64,000 bases of DNA from Plotosus lineatus (taxonomy: Eukaryota > Chordata > Actinopteri > Siluriformes > Plotosidae): positions 59,130,496 to 59,194,495 of the forward strand of contig CM045732.1 of NCBI GenBank assembly GCA_024760905.1, in the 5' to 3' direction. Shown here in pieces: positions 59,201-64,000 of the stretch; within the stretch, counting starts at the first letter, position 1, and the number at the start of each line of letters is the position of its first letter. The notes under the pieces are model-generated. The model was not told the origin of the DNA, ran no database searches, and saw nothing but the letters and a program-made list of their open reading frames with translations. The position numbers and the translations under genes are program-made.

Positions 59201-62200
59201 ATCCGTTCCAGAGCCTTTTTCATAACCTGGATTTTTCGTAAGTAGAACCGCATTTTACATGTAAAACGTGTGATTCGTTCCAAGGCCCCCAATACTACCC
59301 ATTAAAAATTATAAAAGCATACCTTTTACTTACTTCGTGTTGACTATGTCTTCTTACTAGAGTTATAATCTTACAAATGTTTATGCAAGGTTAAAAGTCT
59401 GAGCCAAAAAATAAAGTTGCAATGAACACACTCGAAAAAAATCCATGAAACTGCTCAAGGGAGCTGCGTCATTCCTCCTAGCCAATGGGAGGCCAGCGGG
59501 GCGGGATGTTGGGAGATAGTCAATGAAGAGCAATCACTGTTAAAACCCTGATGAAGCAAACTAACGCTGAGTTTGCCATCATTCTGGGTGGATTAGAAAA
59601 GAACTCGAACCGCTGGATATTGCGTGCGTCAAGTGTATTGCGTGCGTCAAGTGTATTAAGTCAATTGTAAATTGGGTAAGTTATGCAATTCAAGTACGTT
59701 ACGTGAATTGTGTAAATTACGTGAATTAAGTTTAGTGTATTAAGTTAACTTATGCAATACACTTTACTTGGGTGAATTGCATAAGTCACGTGTATTAAGT
59801 TATGCGAATTGTGGAAGTTTAGTGTATTAAGTAAACCTATGAATACACAACTTTTTACGCTTAATACACGTGGCTTACACAATTTATGTCGGTTACCTGA
59901 ATCATGTAGGTTACATGAATTAAATTTAGTGTATTAAGTTAACCTATGGAATACACTTAATACATGTGACTTACGCAATACACGTGACTTACACAATACA
60001 CGTAAGTTGTGTGAATTGCATACCTTGCATGAATTGCATAAGTTGCGCGACTGGTGTAAGTTGTGTGAATTAAGTTTAGTGTATATTATTATGCTGCGTA
60101 TTAACTTATGCAATACACTTAACTAGACTTCACTTGATGTAAGTTACGTGAAGTGAATTGTGTAAGTTGCGTGAATTGCGTGGTTTGCATGAGTTGCATG
60201 AATTGCGTGGGTTACGTGAGTTGCGTAAGTTGCACAACTGGCGAAATTGTGCAGTTGGCGCAAGTTAGGCAACTGACGTAAATTGCACAACTGACTTGGG
60301 TTGCGCAGTTCATGTAGCTTGCTCAGTTGACGTAAGTTACGCAATTGACGTAGGTTGCACAATTGATGTAAGTGGCGTGAATAAAGCTGTGTATTAAGTG
60401 TATTAAATTAACTTGTGCAATACACTTAACTAGACTTCACTTGATGTAATTTGCTTCAATTGCGGAGGTTGCATGAATTACGTAGGTTGTGTGAATTGCG
60501 TAGGTAGTGTGAATTGACGCAAGTTGCGCAATAGACCTAAGTTGCGCAATTGACGTAAGTCACATAATTTGCGTAAGTTACGCAAGTTGTGTAAAGTTGT
60601 GCAACTGACGTAAGTTGCGCAATTGATGTAGCTTATGCAATTTATGTAAGGCACGCAATTGATGTAGCTTGCATAATTGATGTATGTTGCACAATTGACG
60701 CAATTCACGTAAGTCACGCAACTTGCACAATTGATGTAAGTTACGCAAGTGACGTAACTTACGCAATTGATGTAACTTACGCAATTGACTCACTGATATG
60801 TATGGGGAGCAGAGGCGAGTCCCTCTGGTCTGATTCCACAGAAGAGCGATTTTTAATTACACAAAATTAAGTACTTAACACTGTTCCAATTTGTTTGCTA
60901 GCGCTCTGAGGTCGACTGGCCTGTTACTTCTATTATTTGTTGGACACCTTGTATAAAATAATCACATAAACCTATATAATACAGTCCAGTTAGTCACAAT
61001 GTTATAGAAATAATATTATATTTGCCACATATTTATTCCGAGAAGTTACTATTTAAGAAAAAATAAGTTCATCAGATTTGACAAAGGTTTTTCTACTCTT
61101 TGGCCGAGTGTAAAAGTGGGGTTGTAGGGTTCGCCTCATGGTAGCACAAACCGACATTATAGATCAATGGAATATTTTTAATTTTATTTATTTTTATTTT
61201 ATTTATCCATTTATTTTTTCAAATACTGTTTTTATGTTTTAAGTGTTTTTAACACGTTTTATTCATAATACAGTTTACTGGAACTTTTGAAGTTTATAAT
61301 AACTCAACTGCTTGATATCTTTCGAAGGTGCTGGTGTGAACCTACAATCATGTGAAGGGACAACAGCTCTAAGTGAGGCCTGTAAACATGGTCATAGAGA
61401 CACAGTAGACTTTTTGCTCAGACACCATGCAGATACCAACAAAGGCTCCAAAACTGGACTTCTGCCTTTGCATATTGCTGCACAGCATGGTCATGAACAG
61501 TAAGTACATTCATCTGCTGAACACAGATATCTTTTCATGATCTATAAGTTATTTTAAAACAAAAATAAGAATTTGTCAATCCATTTACCCCCAAAATAGC
61601 AGTTTCTAGACAGCTGTACTATACGTTGTCAATGACAGGTGTATATCAACAGTATGCTATAACAACCCAACAGTTACTTTCTATTGCAGGCCCCTTTTTA
61701 AGGGCACCAAGACATTTGGATAATGGGGGTTGGTGGAAGAGCAGGTGGTGTGACAAAGTGTATTATATCGACAGTGCCTGCCTTGATGTGAACAAAATGC
61801 TGGGTTGCAACTGCCACAAGTGACCCTACAACCCAAGTTTCATATGTTAAAATGAGTTTATATATCTACACATAATAATTAAGTGGTAAAGACAGCATAG
61901 GTCAGCTAATTTCATTGGGGTTTTTTGTATTCTTTTCCAAGGATTGTGTCCTTACTGATGCCTATAACTAGTCGTGTGAAGGTACGACAAAGTGGCATCA
62001 CCCCCCTTCATCTGGCAGCTGAGTTCAACCAAGAAAATGTTGTCAACTTCTTGATCAAGTCCGGCTGTGATGTGAATACCAGGCTTTCCCATGAACGCTC
62101 ATCCATGTTCCATGACCATCGCAGTACTGCTCTGTACTGTGCTGTCAGAGCTGGTAATAGAGGCGTTGTGGACTTGTTGCTCAAGGCTGGTGCAAACCCC

Positions 62201-63872
62201 AACCTGGACCCCCTCAGCCCATTGCTAGTTGCACTACAGCAGTGTTGTTTCAGGACTATATGCACACTGGTGGAACATGGAGCAGATGTTAATGCTCATG
62301 TTCCTGCTCATCCCACTGATTTTCCAGGAGTGCTCTTGTATACCCATCACATGGGAATTGTACACTATCTGCTGAACAATGGTTGTGAGGTAGAGGAATG
62401 TTTCAGGTGTGACCACACAGACAGCCGACAACCTGCGAGCCCAAGCAGGAATGAAGACACAGAGCAGAGAAGTCACACAATTGCAGGAAATGCACCTTCA
62501 TCACAAACAATGTGTACAGAATCAATAACCAAAAGTCTACAGGTACAAAATCTGTAACTTCACCTTCACAGTTTTTCTTCTTATTTTTTGGTTGGTTTGT
62601 TTTTAAATAATGTATTAGTTGTATATAGCTTGTAAGATTTGAACTACCATTTACTCCCTCTCATTAGTTTTAGGAAGTAACTGTTTCATACTTTTATACA
62701 TAATTATTTTTGAAAAATTATTATTTCAGATAGACTATGTTTTATCATGAATTATTTACTATAGAAAGGTAGTGGTGGCCTTGTGGTAGGGTGTTGAGTT
62801 TCTGATTCCATGGTCAGGGGTTCAAGCCCCATTATCAACGGGTTGTTCCGCCCCAAAGGCCAAACGCTGGCTATGTCTCTCACTGTCTGTGGTGAGAGAC
62901 ATGTAAAAGAAATATTGCTGACTTTCTTAAAATTGCAGTTTGTGCCCTGCAATGGTCTTGCAAGCGGTCCATGGTTGACTCTGCTGATGCCTGAAGTTGG
63001 CTTAGATAGGCACCAGCCTCCCTGTGACTCTAATTTGGATTAAGCGGTTCATAAAATGAATGAATGATTGAATAATATAGGTGATATTGTGGTGTAATGG
63101 TTAACACATCTGCCTCACAGGAAAAAGGTCCTGCGTTCAAGTCCTGGACTCGTATATTTATGATTTTTGCCTGCTCGCTCTGTGCATGTGTGGGTTTCCT
63201 CTGGGTTGTCCATTTTTCTCCTACACTTCAAAAACATTCCCAGACTGACTGTTCCACATTGCCCCTAGGTTTAAGTGGAAGTGTGAATGGTTATGTGTGG
63301 TTTTTTAATAATATAATATTTACATCGTTCATGCTATTGATAGAGCTGTAAACACTTTTTTTGTTGTTTGACCCCCATCTCCAGTTTTGTGAATGGATTT
63401 CTTCTGTAAGTCACATGGCTGCACCTCTGATCACCTTGTTGCTGGATTATGTTGGCAATGTCCAGCTGTGTTGTCGAATCATTGAACTATTAAAAAGCAA
63501 AAAAGAGTGGGCTGACATTAAAGAAAAAGCATGTAAGTAGAAATATCTAGTTTCTCTTTTTTTATATATACATTTGTCTTTCATTGATAGGAAATTCCTT
63601 CACATGCCTTTAAAATATGGAAAATCTTCAATACATAATAATAGTATGTCGCATGCATATTATACCACTGCATTAATATTATTGTCCTTTGACCTGTTTA
63701 AAACTTCTTCACAGCATCTCCTCGTCTGCTGATGCATCTGTGCAGGCTCAAAATCCGAGAGCAAGTTGGTGCCCAGAGACTTACATCTATAAATACGCTT
63801 CCAATTCCAGCCAGATTGCTCAACTATCTCTGCGGTTCACAAAACCATACTGCAGAATATACAGTACAGTAG
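54801..63872 (+). CDS. ASB2: ASB2, ankyrin-repeat and SOCS-box protein
   Basis: Substrate adaptor of a Cullin5-Elongin B/C ubiquitin ligase; mammalian ASB2 targets filamins. Coding exons: 54801-54928, 55218-55381, 55953-56108, 57967-58212, 61328-61499, 61942-62542, 63385-63532, 63715-63872 (1773 nt, 590 aa, phases consistent). The N terminus MTRFSYAEYLSLF matches the muscle (beta) isoform of mammalian ASB2. About ten ankyrin repeats follow, for example DWTALHEAVYYGQAACVKAL, ETPLYKACENE, GITPLIEAARHG and SGITPLHLAAEFN. The C-terminal SOCS box has the BC-box LCRLKIR and the Cullin-box-like LPIPARLLNYL. The start is set by homology and by the lack of an upstream in-frame exon. Introns hold many repeats. 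Which teleost paralogue this is cannot be decided. Confidence 0.95.
55907..55943 (+). repeat. (TG)n next to the ASB2 exon 3 acceptor
   Basis: A run of about 18 TG units ends 9 nt before the exon 3 start and takes the place of a normal polypyrimidine tract (TG run, then TTTAACCCAG|exon). Confidence 0.85.
56166..56202 (+). repeat. (GT)n in ASB2 intron 3
   Basis: About 18 GT units located 58 nt downstream of the exon 3 donor, so exon 3 is bracketed by GT repeats on both sides. Confidence 0.85.
56374..56476. repeat. Perfect 44-bp inverted repeat (hairpin)
   Basis: The left arm 56374-56417 (starting TGTCTTTGTCTCCCTG) is the exact reverse complement of the right arm 56433-56476, with a 15-nt loop. 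No target duplication or coding content is visible. In an ASB2 transcript it would fold as a fully paired 44-bp stem. Confidence 0.95.
56570..56860. mobile_element. Decayed SINE B-like remnant
   Basis: Shows CATACCAGTTATCTGCTGGG, CAATCAATCGCAGGACTGAC and ATATCTTTGGACTGTGGAAG blocks of the SINE B type, heavily mutated. Confidence 0.4.
56876..57778. mobile_element. TIR element with internal repeats of its own end
   Basis: The left end TACCCCCATTTCACTGGACT mirrors the right end (CCAGTGAAATGGGGGTA). The end sequence recurs inside at about 57010 and 57380, giving a tandem structure with GGAAAAGTGGAAATTCTTT units. A near-palindrome TGCTTTTGAACATGTTCAAA lies at about 57596. Target duplication is at most TA. 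No transposase. Confidence 0.75.
58230..59170. other. ASB2 intron 4, proximal part
   Basis: AT-rich intronic DNA with no element recognised apart from a short TG stretch near 58794-58825. Confidence 0.4.
59177..59600. mobile_element. Mariner/Tigger-like 5' end fragment
   Basis: Begins TACAGTGGTACCTCACCTTACG, with a partner inverted segment TTTTTCGTAAGTAGAACCGC close by, as in common vertebrate TA-flanked elements. The opposite end is not visible; the sequence runs into the minisatellite. Confidence 0.55.
59610..60795. repeat. Degenerate 9/18-bp minisatellite
   Basis: About 1.2 kb of variants of the 18-mer GTAAGTTGCGCAATTGAC, itself two inverted-looking 9-mers. The first 400 bp are more diverged and mixed with GTGTATTAAGTTAACTTATG blocks that recur near 59740, 59940 and 60400. 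Plus-strand GTAAGT occurs more than ten times. Apparent ORFs such as Leu-Arg-Gln repeats are by-products of the 9-bp period. Confidence 0.85.
62766..63075 (+). mobile_element. SINE A head with alternative tail in ASB2 intron 6
   Basis: Head GGTAGTGGTGGCCTTGTGG and B-box-like GGTCAGGGGTTCAAGCCCC, then a tail GCACCAGCCTCCCTGTGACT, GGATTAAGCGG and AATGAATGAATGATT. Confidence 0.75.
63080..63310 (+). mobile_element. SINE B copy, truncated 3'
   Basis: Head ATATTGTGGTGTAATGGTTA, B-box-like GGTCCTGCGTTCAAGTCCTG, the TGTGTGGGTTTCCTCTGGG block and GCCCCTAGGTTTAAGTGG. Confidence 0.7.
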
Positions 63873-64000
63873 TACTAAAGCCTGGGCCAACTCGAACCTA
63901 AATTGAAAATTACAGTACTTGAGATTTTTATTCAACTTTTTTTAAAAAGTTTATATCACTTGTGCTTTTGAAGGTTGTGCACACAGCTTTATCTATTTAT

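Noticed and set aside
60144..60793. Leu-Arg-Gln repeat proteins on the minus strand
   Set aside because: The 9-bp period of the minisatellite forces a three-residue repeat in every frame; not a leucine-rich-repeat gene.

Overview
This is nuclear DNA from a ray-finned, most likely teleost, fish. Genes are split into short exons with canonical GT-AG introns. Six vertebrate genes can be assembled exon by exon, and most of the remaining sequence is tRNA-derived SINEs, LINE fragments, small cut-and-paste DNA transposons and microsatellites of the kinds common in fish. The species cannot be named from the sequence alone.

Layout: 1-7,300 holds no recognisable gene, but includes a transposon filled with telomere-like repeats (1,650-2,557) and several SINEs. 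ATXN3 (+, CDS 7,400-20,474, 11 coding exons, 335 aa) encodes the ataxin-3 deubiquitinase. Its intron 10 carries a 3.2 kb RTE-like LINE nested in a Tigger-type transposon. SERPINA10 (+, 23,089-25,645, 4 coding exons, 401 aa) encodes protein Z-dependent protease inhibitor. DDX24 (+, 28,738-36,622, 8 coding exons, 873 aa) encodes a DEAD-box RNA helicase. OTUB2 (-, 41,449-37,300, 5 exons, 229 aa) is convergent with DDX24. A CCDC42/DUF4200-type coiled-coil gene (-, 49,618-43,185, 9 exons, 397 aa) is probably CCDC197 by position. ASB2 (+, 54,801-63,872, 8 exons, 590 aa) is an ankyrin-repeat/SOCS-box ubiquitin-ligase adaptor with the muscle-type N terminus. All exon sets join in frame with compatible phases.

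The order DDX24-OTUB2-coiled-coil-ASB2, with these relative strands, matches human 14q32. SERPINA10 and ATXN3 come from the same human region, but here they lie next to each other on the other side of DDX24. The genes are not an operon. They share a ubiquitin theme (ATXN3, OTUB2 and ASB2), probably by ancestral linkage only.

The most interesting non-genic signals are: a transposon with 9-bp target duplications built around telomere-like repeats; a 44-bp perfect hairpin in an ASB2 intron; a 1.2 kb minisatellite rich in 5'-splice-site look-alikes; a SINE family whose body appears to be made from both ends of the resident LINE; a LINE insertion 12 nt from an OTUB2 splice donor; a transposon forming the shared 3' ends of DDX24 and OTUB2; and an RFX X-box upstream of the coiled-coil gene.
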